The position numbers and the translations under genes were made by a program. Below are positions 16,880-24,397 of a stretch of DNA of 64,000 bases, piece after piece. Position 1 is the first letter of the stretch. Each line of letters opens with the position of its first letter. The DNA is from Phaeovulum sp. (GTDB lineage Bacteria > Pseudomonadota > Alphaproteobacteria > Rhodobacterales > Rhodobacteraceae). The stretch is taken from positions 1 to 64,000 of the forward strand of contig NZ_JAUXPI010000014.1 of assembly GCF_030684035.1 (NCBI RefSeq). The letters run 5' to 3'. The notes under the pieces are model-generated. The model did not search any database. It worked only from the letters and a program-made list of their open reading frames with translations, and had not been told where the DNA came from.

Positions 16880-17569
16880 ATGTCGGTCATGGTTCAATGG
16901 GCAGAGCGCCTTGCGCTGCTGCTTTTTCTTGCGGTGCCTGCCGCTGCCGAAACAGCTGTCAGTACCTCGAATGACCCCGCCGGGGTTGGCCCGGCGCTCG
17001 CGGCCGTGCTCGGGCAGGAACGCACGGCACTTGCAGCCCTTCCAGAGCAACATTTTGCCGCGTTGACCGAGGAACCGCAGCAACCGTTCAGCCTGTTCGG
17101 TCGGCGCGAGGCACCGGGCGTGATTATTGACGGACAATGGCTGGCGGCACAGCCCGAGGCCACTGGCGACGCGCAATTCGAATGTCTTCGGCAAGCGCTG
17201 TATTTCGAGGCGCGTGGCGAGCCGGTTTCGGGCCAGGTTGCGGTGGCCGAGGTGATATTGAACCGGGTGGCTGACCCGGCGTTTCCCAACACGATTTGCG
17301 GTGTGGTCAAGCAATCGAACGGGCGCGGCTGCCAGTTTTCCTACTATTGCGATGGCCTCACCGATACCATGCGCGATCTCGCGGCGGTCTCGCGCGTGGG
17401 CAAGGTTGCACGCGCGCTGATCGATGGCGCGCCGCGCGCGCTGACCGGAGGGGCGACCTTCTTTCATGCCTTCTGGGTGCGCCCGTCGTGGCGGCTTGAT
17501 TTTGAGCGCACGACCCAGATCGGCGTGCACACCTTCTATCGCAAGCCGGTGCGAACCGCCGTCAACTGA
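16880..17569 (+). CDS. Cell wall hydrolase, SleB family
   Basis: 229 residues with an N-terminal signal peptide (WAERLALLLFLAVPAAA). From about residue 105 the Hydrolase_2/SleB domain is clear: LRQALYFEARGEPVSGQVAVAE-type sequence with the catalytic glutamate in YFEARGE, then VILNRV, then FPNTICGVV and CQFSYYCDG. It is predicted to cut peptidoglycan glycan strands in the periplasm. ATG 16880 is used; a second ATG nine bases on gives nearly the same signal peptide. The upstream 150 bases contain a perfect dyad. Confidence 0.88.
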   Translation: MSVMVQWAERLALLLFLAVPAAAETAVSTSNDPAGVGPALAAVLGQERTALAALPEQHFAALTEEPQQPFSLFGRREAPGVIIDGQWLAAQPEATGDAQFECLRQALYFEARGEPVSGQVAVAEVILNRVADPAFPNTICGVVKQSNGRGCQFSYYCDGLTDTMRDLAAVSRVGKVARALIDGAPRALTGGATFFHAFWVRPSWRLDFERTTQIGVHTFYRKPVRTAVN

Positions 17570-17659
17570 GGTCGCGCCGAGGCAGCACAATGCCGTTTCG
17601 GGGCTGCGCGCGCGCCGCCGCCGCACTATGATCGTGCGACCAAACCCGAGGCCGTGGCG

Positions 17660-18574
17660 ATGAGCAGCGATATCAGTCAGGCATTTGCCCACCCCGAGGA
17701 ACGCGCCGAGGCCTCGGCCGGTGCCGACCCGCGCGACCGCATCAGCCTGCGCGATCACATCGTCGAGGCCGATATCGGGGCCTTTCAGCTTGAACGCGGG
17801 CATCGCCAGCGGCTGTGCTTCAACATCGTGGTCGAGGTGCGCCGGGCCCCTGCGCCGCTGGAAGACGATGTTGACCGGATCCTTTCCTATGACCGCCTGA
17901 CCGAAGCGATTGCCGCAGAGCTTGCCGCCGAGCGGGTAAACCTGCTTGAAACCCTGGCCGCGCGGGTCGCCGAGCGGATACTGGCGGCACCGCAGGCGAT
18001 GCGGGTTTTTCTGCGGATTGAAAAGCTCGACCGCGGCCCGGGCGCGCTGGGGGTAGAGATCGTGCGGGCCCGTGCCGCAATGCCGCTGCGCGCGCCGCCC
18101 GATGGCGACGAGGCGGCGGCGCTGCATCCGGTGGTGGCGTTCCTGTCCAACGCCGCGATTTCCGCGCCCGACCTCGCGGCGCGGCTTGATGCCCTGCTGG
18201 CCTGCGGGATGCCGGTAATCCTAGCTGTCGGCGCGCCGGAAATGCCCGCGCCGCAAAGCGACCAGCGCCCGACCCAGCGGCGCATCGAATTGCTGGCGAT
18301 CGAGCAGAACGCCTGGGTTCTGGCGGCGCGCGATCGGCGCTGTGTCGTGGTGGCAAGCCGCACCGAGATTGATTGGGCCATGCGGCACCGGCAAATGGTG
18401 GTCTGGGCACCTTCGAAGCTGGTGCTTGACGCGGTCGACGGGCCAAAGGTGCAGGACGGCGTCGCATTGGCGCTCTGGCTGGCGGAAACGCTTTCGGCGG
18501 CGCGGCTGGAACTTCACGGTGCTGTTTCAGCCCCGGCGGGAAGCCGCGTGCCGCTGCGGCTGGTGGCGCTCTGA
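17660..18574 (+). CDS. folB: Dihydroneopterin aldolase with a long C-terminal extension
   Basis: 304 residues, about 2.5 times the usual FolB length of ~120. Residues ~28-140 carry the FolB fold: RISLRDHIVEADIGAF, a central ILSYDRLTEAI segment, and VFLRIEKLDRGPGALGVEI with the expected active-site lysine. It converts dihydroneopterin to 6-hydroxymethyl-dihydropterin for folate synthesis. Residues ~150-304 (from HPVVAFLSNAA) are a separate unrecognised domain. The first codon is ATG 17660. folP lies 29 bases downstream, which supports the folate role. Confidence 0.85.
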   Translation: MSSDISQAFAHPEERAEASAGADPRDRISLRDHIVEADIGAFQLERGHRQRLCFNIVVEVRRAPAPLEDDVDRILSYDRLTEAIAAELAAERVNLLETLAARVAERILAAPQAMRVFLRIEKLDRGPGALGVEIVRARAAMPLRAPPDGDEAAALHPVVAFLSNAAISAPDLAARLDALLACGMPVILAVGAPEMPAPQSDQRPTQRRIELLAIEQNAWVLAARDRRCVVVASRTEIDWAMRHRQMVVWAPSKLVLDAVDGPKVQDGVALALWLAETLSAARLELHGAVSAPAGSRVPLRLVAL

Positions 18575-18603
18575 TGCTTGCCAAAGGCGGCGGGATGCGC
18601 TGA

Positions 18604-19626
18604 ATGGCGGGCATGCGCAGCTATTATCGCCCGATAGCCCAGACCGACCCGCTGCGCCCGCAGGCCGCGCGGCGGCTGGCGGGCGGCTGGTGCTGGTTCG
18701 ACCGTGTCGAAGTGCTGACGCGGGCTGGCAGCGCCGGGGTCATTGCCGCCGCCGACCTGCCGCCCGATGTTGCGGCGCGGCTCTGCGCCCAGCGCCCTGC
18801 TATCGTCGGGCTTTCATGGCAGGTGCCGAAATTGATGGGCATCGTCAACACCACGCCTGACAGCTTTTCCGATGGCGGGCGCTTTGGCAGCTCTGCCGAA
18901 GCGGTCGCCGCGGCGCAGGCGCTGGCGGCCGAGGGTGCCGACCTGCTCGACATTGGCGGCGAATCGACCCGCCCCGGGGCCGCGCCGGTGCCCGAGGCCG
19001 AGGAAATCGCCCGCACCATACCCGTCATCGCGGCACTTTGCGGCGCAGGCGGGGTCGGGGTGCCAGTTTCGGTCGATACCCGCAAGGCGGTGGTGGCACG
19101 CGCCGCACTTGCCGCCGGGGCAGTGCTGGTCAATGACGTTTCGGCGATGGAACATGATCCGCAGATGGCGGCGGCGGTGGCCGCATCGACCGCCGGGCTT
19201 TGCCTCATGCACGCGCAGGGCAGCCCCGAAACGATGCAGGCAGCGCCGCGTTACGACAATGTCGTGCTTGATGTGTATGACTATCTCGAAGCGCGGATCG
19301 CTGCGGCAGAGGCGGCGGGTATTGCACGGGCGCGGATTCTGGTCGATCCCGGTATTGGCTTTGGCAAGTCGCAGGAGCACAATCTGGCGTTGCTGCGAAA
19401 CCTCTCGCTCTTGCACGGCCTTGGCTGCCCGATATTGCTCGGTGCCTCGCGCAAGCGCTTCATCGGCAGCATCGGCGGTGCTGCGCTGGCGCAAGCGCGC
19501 GGGCCGGGAACGCTCGCGGTGACGCTGGCGGCGGTGGCGCAGGGGGTGCAGGTGCACCGGGTGCATGATGTGGCCGAGGTGGCACAGGGCCTTCGGCTCT
19601 GGCGGGCGCTCGGCGGGGAAGGGTAG
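18604..19626 (+). CDS. folP: Dihydropteroate synthase
   Basis: Joins 6-hydroxymethyl-dihydropterin diphosphate to p-aminobenzoate, giving dihydropteroate. The 340-residue protein has an N-terminal extension of about 75 residues before the TIM barrel begins at [20 protein letters not shown]. The pterin-binding motifs [11 protein letters not shown] and DPGIGFGKS and the [11 protein letters not shown] loop are intact. Start ATG 18604; ATG 18613 (MRSYYRPI) is also possible. It sits between folB and glmM in the same direction, with 8 bases to glmM, as in the common bacterial folP-glmM pair. Confidence 0.96.
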   Translation: MAGMRSYYRPIAQTDPLRPQAARRLAGGWCWFDRVEVLTRAGSAGVIAAADLPPDVAARLCAQRPAIVGLSWQVPKLMGIVNTTPDSFSDGGRFGSSAEAVAAAQALAAEGADLLDIGGESTRPGAAPVPEAEEIARTIPVIAALCGAGGVGVPVSVDTRKAVVARAALAAGAVLVNDVSAMEHDPQMAAAVAASTAGLCLMHAQGSPETMQAAPRYDNVVLDVYDYLEARIAAAEAAGIARARILVDPGIGFGKSQEHNLALLRNLSLLHGLGCPILLGASRKRFIGSIGGAALAQARGPGTLAVTLAAVAQGVQVHRVHDVAEVAQGLRLWRALGGEG

Positions 19627-19634
19627 GGGGTAGG

Positions 19635-20987
19635 ATGACGCGAAAGCTATTTGGCACCGACGGGGTGCGCGGGCAGGCCAACAGCTACCCGATGACGGCC
19701 GAGGTTGCGCTGCGGCTGGGTGCCGCTGCCGGGCGGTATTTTCGCCGCCACGGGCAAAACGACCACCGCGTGGTTATCGGCAAGGATACAAGGCTTTCGG
19801 GCTACATGATCGAAAACGCGCTGACCGCTGGGCTTACCTCGACCGGCATGAACGTGCTCTTGCTCGGGCCGGTGCCGACGCCTGCGGTCGGGTTTCTGAC
19901 CCGTTCGATGCGGGCCGACCTCGGCATCATGATTTCCGCTTCGCACAACCCCGCCGCCGACAATGGCATCAAGTTTTTCGGCCCCGACGGTTTCAAGCTG
20001 TCGGATGAGGCCGAGGCGATGATCGAAGCGATCATGGCGGGCGAAATTGCGCCGGCGCAGCCCGCCAACATCGGCCGCGCCAAGCGGATCGAGGACGGGC
20101 GCGGGCGCTATGTCGAATATGCCAAGACCACCTTTCCCGGCCGTGACCGGCTGGCGGGGATGAAAGTGGTGGTCGATTGTGCCAATGGTGCGGCCTACCG
20201 CGCCGCCCCCGAAGTGCTGTGGGAGCTTGGTGCCACGGTGATTCCCGTCGGCGTTTCGCCCAATGGCTACAATATCAACGAGAACTGCGGCTCGACCCAT
20301 ACCCAAACCGCCGCCGAGGAGGTGGTAGCACATGGGGCCGATCTCGGTATCTGCCTCGATGGCGATGCCGACCGGGTGATGATCCTTGACCAGAATGGCA
20401 GGGTGGCCGATGGCGACCAGATCATGGCGCTTTTTGCCGCGCGCTGGGCCGATGAGGGGCGGCTTCGGGGCGGCGCGCTGGTGGCCACGGTGATGTCGAA
20501 CCTCGGGCTGGAGCGGTTCTTGCAGGCGCGCGGGCTCAGGCTTGAACGCACCAGGGTGGGCGACCGCTATGTGGTCGAGAGGATGCGCGAGGGTGGCTAT
20601 AACCTCGGGGGCGAGCAGTCGGGGCATATCGTGATGACCGATCATGTCACCACCGGCGACGGGCTGATTGCGGGCTTGCAGTTTCTGGCGGCGATGGCCG
20701 AGACCGGGCAACCGGCAAGCGCGTTGGTGAACCAGTTCGAGCCGCTGCCGCAGCAATTGCGCAACCTGCGCTATGCCCGCGGACGCGAGCCGCTGGAAAC
20801 AGCCCCGGTTCGGGCGGTGATCGCCGAGGCCGAGGCGCGGCTTTTGGGCTGTGGCAGGCTGGTCATCCGCAAATCGGGCACCGAGCCCTTGATCCGGGTG
20901 ATGGGCGAGGCTGAAGATGGCGCGCTTCTGACCGAGGTGCTTGACGGTATCGTTGCCGCAATCGCGGCAGACCTGCCCGCAAACTGA
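19635..20987 (+). CDS. glmM: Phosphoglucosamine mutase
   Basis: Interconverts glucosamine-6-phosphate and glucosamine-1-phosphate for UDP-GlcNAc and peptidoglycan synthesis. It has the usual length at 450 residues. The N-terminus is [13 protein letters not shown], the phosphoserine loop is [12 protein letters not shown] (Ser near residue 102), the Mg2+ loop is DGDADR and the phosphate-binding loop near the C-terminus is [14 protein letters not shown]. It is directly downstream of folP and likely co-transcribed with it. Confidence 0.98.
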   Translation: MTRKLFGTDGVRGQANSYPMTAEVALRLGAAAGRYFRRHGQNDHRVVIGKDTRLSGYMIENALTAGLTSTGMNVLLLGPVPTPAVGFLTRSMRADLGIMISASHNPAADNGIKFFGPDGFKLSDEAEAMIEAIMAGEIAPAQPANIGRAKRIEDGRGRYVEYAKTTFPGRDRLAGMKVVVDCANGAAYRAAPEVLWELGATVIPVGVSPNGYNINENCGSTHTQTAAEEVVAHGADLGICLDGDADRVMILDQNGRVADGDQIMALFAARWADEGRLRGGALVATVMSNLGLERFLQARGLRLERTRVGDRYVVERMREGGYNLGGEQSGHIVMTDHVTTGDGLIAGLQFLAAMAETGQPASALVNQFEPLPQQLRNLRYARGREPLETAPVRAVIAEAEARLLGCGRLVIRKSGTEPLIRVMGEAEDGALLTEVLDGIVAAIAADLPAN

Positions 20988-21071
20988 GCGCGCGAAAGTG
21001 GCAGGCGTGCAGGGCTTTCGCATCGCTGCCCGGCGGCCTATCCTGCGGCCCGAGGGCAAGGGGAGAAACGC

Positions 21072-21848
21072 ATGAGACCCGTGATCGGCATCATCGGCAA
21101 TGCCTATGAGATGAACGACCGCTATCCGGTGCACGCCGGGGGCACGATGAATTCCCAGGCGGTGGCCGAGGTAGCGGGGGCAATGCCGCTCTTGATCCCC
21201 GCCGATCCGCGCTTCGTTTCGGTGCCCGAGTTGATGGCGGTCTGCGACGGATTTCTGCTGACCGGCGGGCAGCCGAATGTCCACCCTTCGGAATATGGCG
21301 AGGCCGAGACCCCGGCGCATGGCCGCTTTGACCGCGCCCGCGATGCGATCACGCTGCCGCTGGTGCGCGAGTGCGTTGCTGCGGGGCAGCCGATTTTCGG
21401 CATTTGCCGTGGGTTTCAGGAATTGAACGTGGCCTTGGGCGGCACTTTGCACCCCGAGATCCGCGAGCTTCCGGGGCGGATGAACCACCGCATGCCGCCC
21501 GATGCGCCACTTGCCGAACAGTTTGCGCTCCGCCACGCGGTGCATCTGGTCGAAGGTGGGGTGTTCCACCGCCTGTTGAGGGCTACCGAAGTGATGACCA
21601 ACACGCTGCACGGGCAGGGCATCTGCAAGCCGGCCCCGCGGGTGATCGTGGAAGGCCGCACCGACGATGGCACCCCGGAAGCTGTGCGGGTGGAAGGGGC
21701 GGTGGGTTTTGCGCTCGCCGTGCAGTGGCACCCGGAATGGAACGCCGCAGAGGACCCGGTGTCGCGGGCGCTCTTTGGCGCTTTTGGGGCCGCGGCGGCA
21801 GGCTGGGCCGCAGCGAAGCGCGCGCCCGGCGGTGCGAAATCGGGCTGA
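21072..21848 (+). CDS. Gamma-glutamyl-gamma-aminobutyrate hydrolase-like protein (peptidase C26)
   Basis: 258 residues with the class I glutamine-amidotransferase fold of the PuuD type. The nucleophile elbow GICRGFQELN places the cysteine near residue 112, and the His-Glu pair is in VQWHPEW. An oxyanion-side MNHRMP segment is also family-like. PuuD enzymes cleave gamma-glutamyl-GABA in putrescine breakdown. This copy is about 29 kb from the amine-ligase cluster and next to glmM, so its substrate is uncertain. An AGGGGAG-type ribosome site precedes the ATG. Confidence 0.88.
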   Translation: MRPVIGIIGNAYEMNDRYPVHAGGTMNSQAVAEVAGAMPLLIPADPRFVSVPELMAVCDGFLLTGGQPNVHPSEYGEAETPAHGRFDRARDAITLPLVRECVAAGQPIFGICRGFQELNVALGGTLHPEIRELPGRMNHRMPPDAPLAEQFALRHAVHLVEGGVFHRLLRATEVMTNTLHGQGICKPAPRVIVEGRTDDGTPEAVRVEGAVGFALAVQWHPEWNAAEDPVSRALFGAFGAAAAGWAAAKRAPGGAKSG

Positions 21849-21918
21849 GCCCGAGGCGTCGCGCGCGATCAAGGGGCGAAATCGGCACCGCGTCGCGGCG
21901 AGGTGCCAGGCAACCGCT

Positions 21919-22314
21919 TCAGTCCGCGCGCGGCGCGCGCAGGCCGATTTCGTCGAGCCTGCGCTCGAACAGGGCGCGCGGGCTGGCGGCGTTTTCTTTC
22001 AGCGCGTCAAATCGGGCGCGAAGTGCCACCTTTTCGGCACCCCGGCAATCGTTCCAGGGGCGGCCTTGCAGACCCATGACCAGCGCGTAATAGCCGATGA
22101 AATGCGGCGCGTTCCCGGCCGCGAGCCAAAGCGCATAGGCCGCATCGGCACCGATCGCCGCGAGCCTGTCGGCATCATCGATGCCGGCACGCGCGAAGGC
22201 CGCGGCAGTTGCCGGGCCAATGTTCGGGATCTCGGTCAACGGGCGGGGCAGCGCGTGTCTCCGGTGCTCTGGCGGCTGAACCGTCAGAGTGCCGCCCGCG
22301 CCTGCCGCTGGCAA
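21919..22314 (-). CDS. TfoX C-terminal domain protein (helix-hairpin-helix type)
   Basis: 131 residues if it starts at TTG 22314. No ATG or GTG gives a full domain, so the start is uncertain. The core LTEIPNIGPATAAAFARAGI is the TfoX-C motif, followed by DRLAAIGADAAYALWLAAG and a YALVMGLQGRPW helix. The N-terminal TfoX domain is absent, so this is a stand-alone C-terminal domain. In gammaproteobacteria Sxy/TfoX controls competence; the role in this lineage is not established. The TTG lies 3 bases after the stop of a small upstream ORF, suggesting translational coupling. Confidence 0.7.
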   Translation of the reverse strand: MPAAGAGGTLTVQPPEHRRHALPRPLTEIPNIGPATAAAFARAGIDDADRLAAIGADAAYALWLAAGNAPHFIGYYALVMGLQGRPWNDCRGAEKVALRARFDALKENAASPRALFERRLDEIGLRAPRAD

Positions 22315-22317
22315 GTG

Positions 22318-22608
22318 TCAGATTGCCGCCCAGTCGCGAAAGCGCGGTGCGGCGGGGCTTGTGGTTTGCTGCGCACCGGCCTCTGTGTTGCCCTGCTGGC
22401 TCTGCGCCGGGGTGCTTCCCTGCTGGCTGCCTGCTGCGGGTGTCGTGCCGATAGGTTCGATCGTCTGCATCTTTGCCTCGGTTGTTTCGCCGTTGGTTCC
22501 CTGATGGAACCTTGCAATTGCGGCGAACGCGCGGCGCAGATAGGCGCAGCGCGCGACAAGGTCAAGCGGAATGACAAAAAGGTCGCGCGGCTTTCCGCTT
22601 ATTGGCAG
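22318..22608 (-). CDS. Possible small protein between the Rrf2 gene and the TfoX-C gene
   Basis: An open frame running from the 3' end of the Rrf2 gene to just before the TfoX-C gene. It reads LPISGKPRDLFVIPLDLVAR, continues as a helical Arg/Ala segment (CAYLRRAFAAIARFHQG), then becomes Gln/Thr-rich and ends PRFRDWAAI. There is no good ATG for the long form: CTG 22608 would start it, whereas ATG 22470 gives only ~50 residues. The mix of a structured N-terminus and tight packing between two same-strand genes suggests a real gene. I recognise no family, and the start is unresolved. Confidence 0.4.
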   Translation of the reverse strand: MPISGKPRDLFVIPLDLVARCAYLRRAFAAIARFHQGTNGETTEAKMQTIEPIGTTPAAGSQQGSTPAQSQQGNTEAGAQQTTSPAAPRFRDWAAI

Positions 22609-23060
22609 GCCGAGGACAGCCGCTGTTCGCTGAGCGCGAGGATATGCGCCAGTGGCACATTGCCATCGACCAGATCGGCGAGCGTGATTTCGTCCATCGA
22701 TCCGTAAAATGCTTCAAGCGCGCGGTCGAGCACATTGCGGAACCGGCAGATGCCGATCAGCGGGCAGGTGTTGGTGGCGGGGTCGTGGCATTCGGCAAAA
22801 GGCATGCCGGTTTCGAAGGCCCGCAGCACCGCGCCAACCCCGATCTGGTTGGTCGGCCGGTTAAGCCGCATGCCGCCCGCGCGGCCACGCTGGGTGTCGA
22901 TGAAACCCTTTTGCGAAAGCGTGTTGACCACCTGTGCGAGGTGGTTTTCGGACGAGTTGCAGATTGCCGCGACTTCGTGCTTGCGCACGATGCGGTCTGA
23001 ATTGACGGCGCAGAACATCAGCGTGCGCATTGCAAGATTGGTTCGGGTGGTCAGACGCAT
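22599..23060 (-). CDS. nsrR: Rrf2 family regulator with NsrR-type cysteines
   Basis: 153 residues from ATG 23060; the upstream extension is not protein-like. It begins with the Rrf2 winged-helix core MRLTTRTNLAMRTLMFCAVN and contains ENHLAQVVNTLSQKGFI, the recognition-helix region. Three cysteines in CHDPATNTCPLIGIC have spacing C-x7-C-x5-C, and TLADLV follows, both typical of the [Fe-S] nitric-oxide sensor NsrR. IscR or RirA is less likely from this spacing. It is divergent from a SLAC1/TehA gene, and an FNR-type box lies 52-65 bases before its start. tehAB is an NsrR target in E. coli, so the neighbour fits. Confidence 0.78.
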   Translation of the reverse strand: MRLTTRTNLAMRTLMFCAVNSDRIVRKHEVAAICNSSENHLAQVVNTLSQKGFIDTQRGRAGGMRLNRPTNQIGVGAVLRAFETGMPFAECHDPATNTCPLIGICRFRNVLDRALEAFYGSMDEITLADLVDGNVPLAHILALSEQRLSSACQ

Positions 23061-23111
23061 GGCGGGACCCTTTGCTTTGCCGATCAATAGCCCGGTTTTG
23101 CGAGCGGCGAT

Positions 23112-23125
23112 TTGATGCAGATCAG
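23112..23125. promoter_or_regulatory. FNR/FnrL/Dnr-type box (TTGAT-N4-ATCAG)
   Basis: TTGATGCAGATCAG matches 9 of 10 conserved positions of the FNR-family consensus TTGAT-N4-ATCAA. It lies between the divergent Rrf2 (start 23060) and SLAC1/TehA (start 23311) genes. A weak -10-like TATTGA on the minus strand (23089-23084) would place the box centre at -41.5 of an Rrf2-gene promoter, the classical activating position. Low oxygen or NO control of this locus is inferred. Confidence 0.55.
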
Positions 23126-23310
23126 ATGCATGAAGGGGAATGTTTTGCGCTGGATTTGCCCGTGCGGGCATGACATATGCGCAAATGCGAATGTATTGTG
23201 CCCATGAACCCGTTGTGGTCTTCTCGCTCAGGTAAAATGCGGGTTCTGGTCTTGCCCTCGCGGGCGCAACCGCCACGCCATGCAGGCGTGGCAGAACCAA
23301 TGGAGCCGAA

Positions 23311-24291
23311 ATGCCGCCAACCGCCGCCGACAGTGCCGCCGCGCCGAGCGGACTAGAACATTATCCGATTACCCTTTTTGCCACCACGATGGGCCTTGGC
23401 GGGTTCACGCTGGCACTGCGCGCGGGTGCCGAATCGCTCGGTCTTGGTGGCTGGCCATGGCAGGCGGCACTGGCGCTGACGGTGGCGGTGTTCGTGCTGG
23501 TGGCGGCGGGCTACGCGCTGAAGGCGCTGCGCCACCCCGCTGCGGTCGTCGCAGAGTGGCGGCACCCGGTGCGGCTGGCTTTCTTCCCCACGGTGTCGAT
23601 TTCCTTGCTGATCATCGCTACTGCGGCGCTGCCGCTTTACCCGGCGGCGGCCGAGGCCGCGTGGCTTTTCGGCACCGGATTGCAGGCGGTGCTCGCGCTG
23701 GCGGTGATAACCGGATGGATCAGCGCCCGCGCCTTTCAGCAAGGTCACCTGAACCCGGCATGGTTCATTCCGGCCGTGGGCAACGTGATCGTGCCGGTGG
23801 CGGGCGCGCAGATGGGCTATGTCGAGACATCGTTCCTGTTCTTTTCGGCGGGGATGATCTTCTGGATGGTGCTGCTGACGCTGGTGTTCAACCGGCTGGT
23901 GTTTCACGATCCGATGCCGGCGCGGCTGCAACCGACGCTGGTCATCATGATCGCGCCGCCGGCTGTCGCCAGTATCGCTTGGCTGCGGATGACAGGCGAA
24001 ATGGATGCATTCGGCCATATTCTGATGAGCCTGGGCTTTGTGTTCGCCGCGTTGGTCGCGGTGCAGGTGCCGCGCATCTTGCGGCTGCCATTCGCGCTTT
24101 CCTTCTGGGCGCTCAGTTTCCCCGTCGCGGCGCTGACAATTGCCAGCTTGCTGCACCACGAGGCAACGGGCACCGGCGGGTATCTGTGGCTGGGCGCGGC
24201 GCTGCTTGCGGTGCTGAGCTTGCTGATCGCCGGGTTGGTCGGGCGCACGCTTCTGGCGATGGTGCGGGGCGAGATCTGCAAGCCGGAATAA
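23311..24291 (+). CDS. SLAC1/TehA family anion channel-like transporter
   Basis: 326 residues with about ten hydrophobic segments of the TDT/SLAC1 family (TehA, Mae1, plant SLAC1). The N-terminus has LEHYPITLFATTMGLGGFTLA, the first pore helix pattern, and HLNPAWFIPAVGNVIVP is the conserved family motif. TehA in E. coli is linked to tellurite resistance, but homologues are anion channels or C4-dicarboxylate exporters; the substrate is open. A GGAG ribosome site precedes the ATG. The gene is divergent from the NsrR-like regulator and likely controlled with it. Confidence 0.87.
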   Translation: MPPTAADSAAAPSGLEHYPITLFATTMGLGGFTLALRAGAESLGLGGWPWQAALALTVAVFVLVAAGYALKALRHPAAVVAEWRHPVRLAFFPTVSISLLIIATAALPLYPAAAEAAWLFGTGLQAVLALAVITGWISARAFQQGHLNPAWFIPAVGNVIVPVAGAQMGYVETSFLFFSAGMIFWMVLLTLVFNRLVFHDPMPARLQPTLVIMIAPPAVASIAWLRMTGEMDAFGHILMSLGFVFAALVAVQVPRILRLPFALSFWALSFPVAALTIASLLHHEATGTGGYLWLGAALLAVLSLLIAGLVGRTLLAMVRGEICKPE

Positions 24292-24397
24292 TCGGGACTG
24301 CGTGGTGGAAATTGCGGGCGGGGGTGGCAACTCGCCCCGCCCGCGCTTAAGTCTGCGCTGAACTTTGCCCCTGAATCGGGGTGCCGCGAGGGATCCC

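Noticed and set aside
13703-18127. 1474-codon open frame on the minus strand across glyS end, the PPDK-like gene, the SleB gene and folB
   Set aside because: It runs antisense to several well-supported genes and shows His/Arg/Gln-rich shadow composition without motifs. High GC keeps non-coding frames open.
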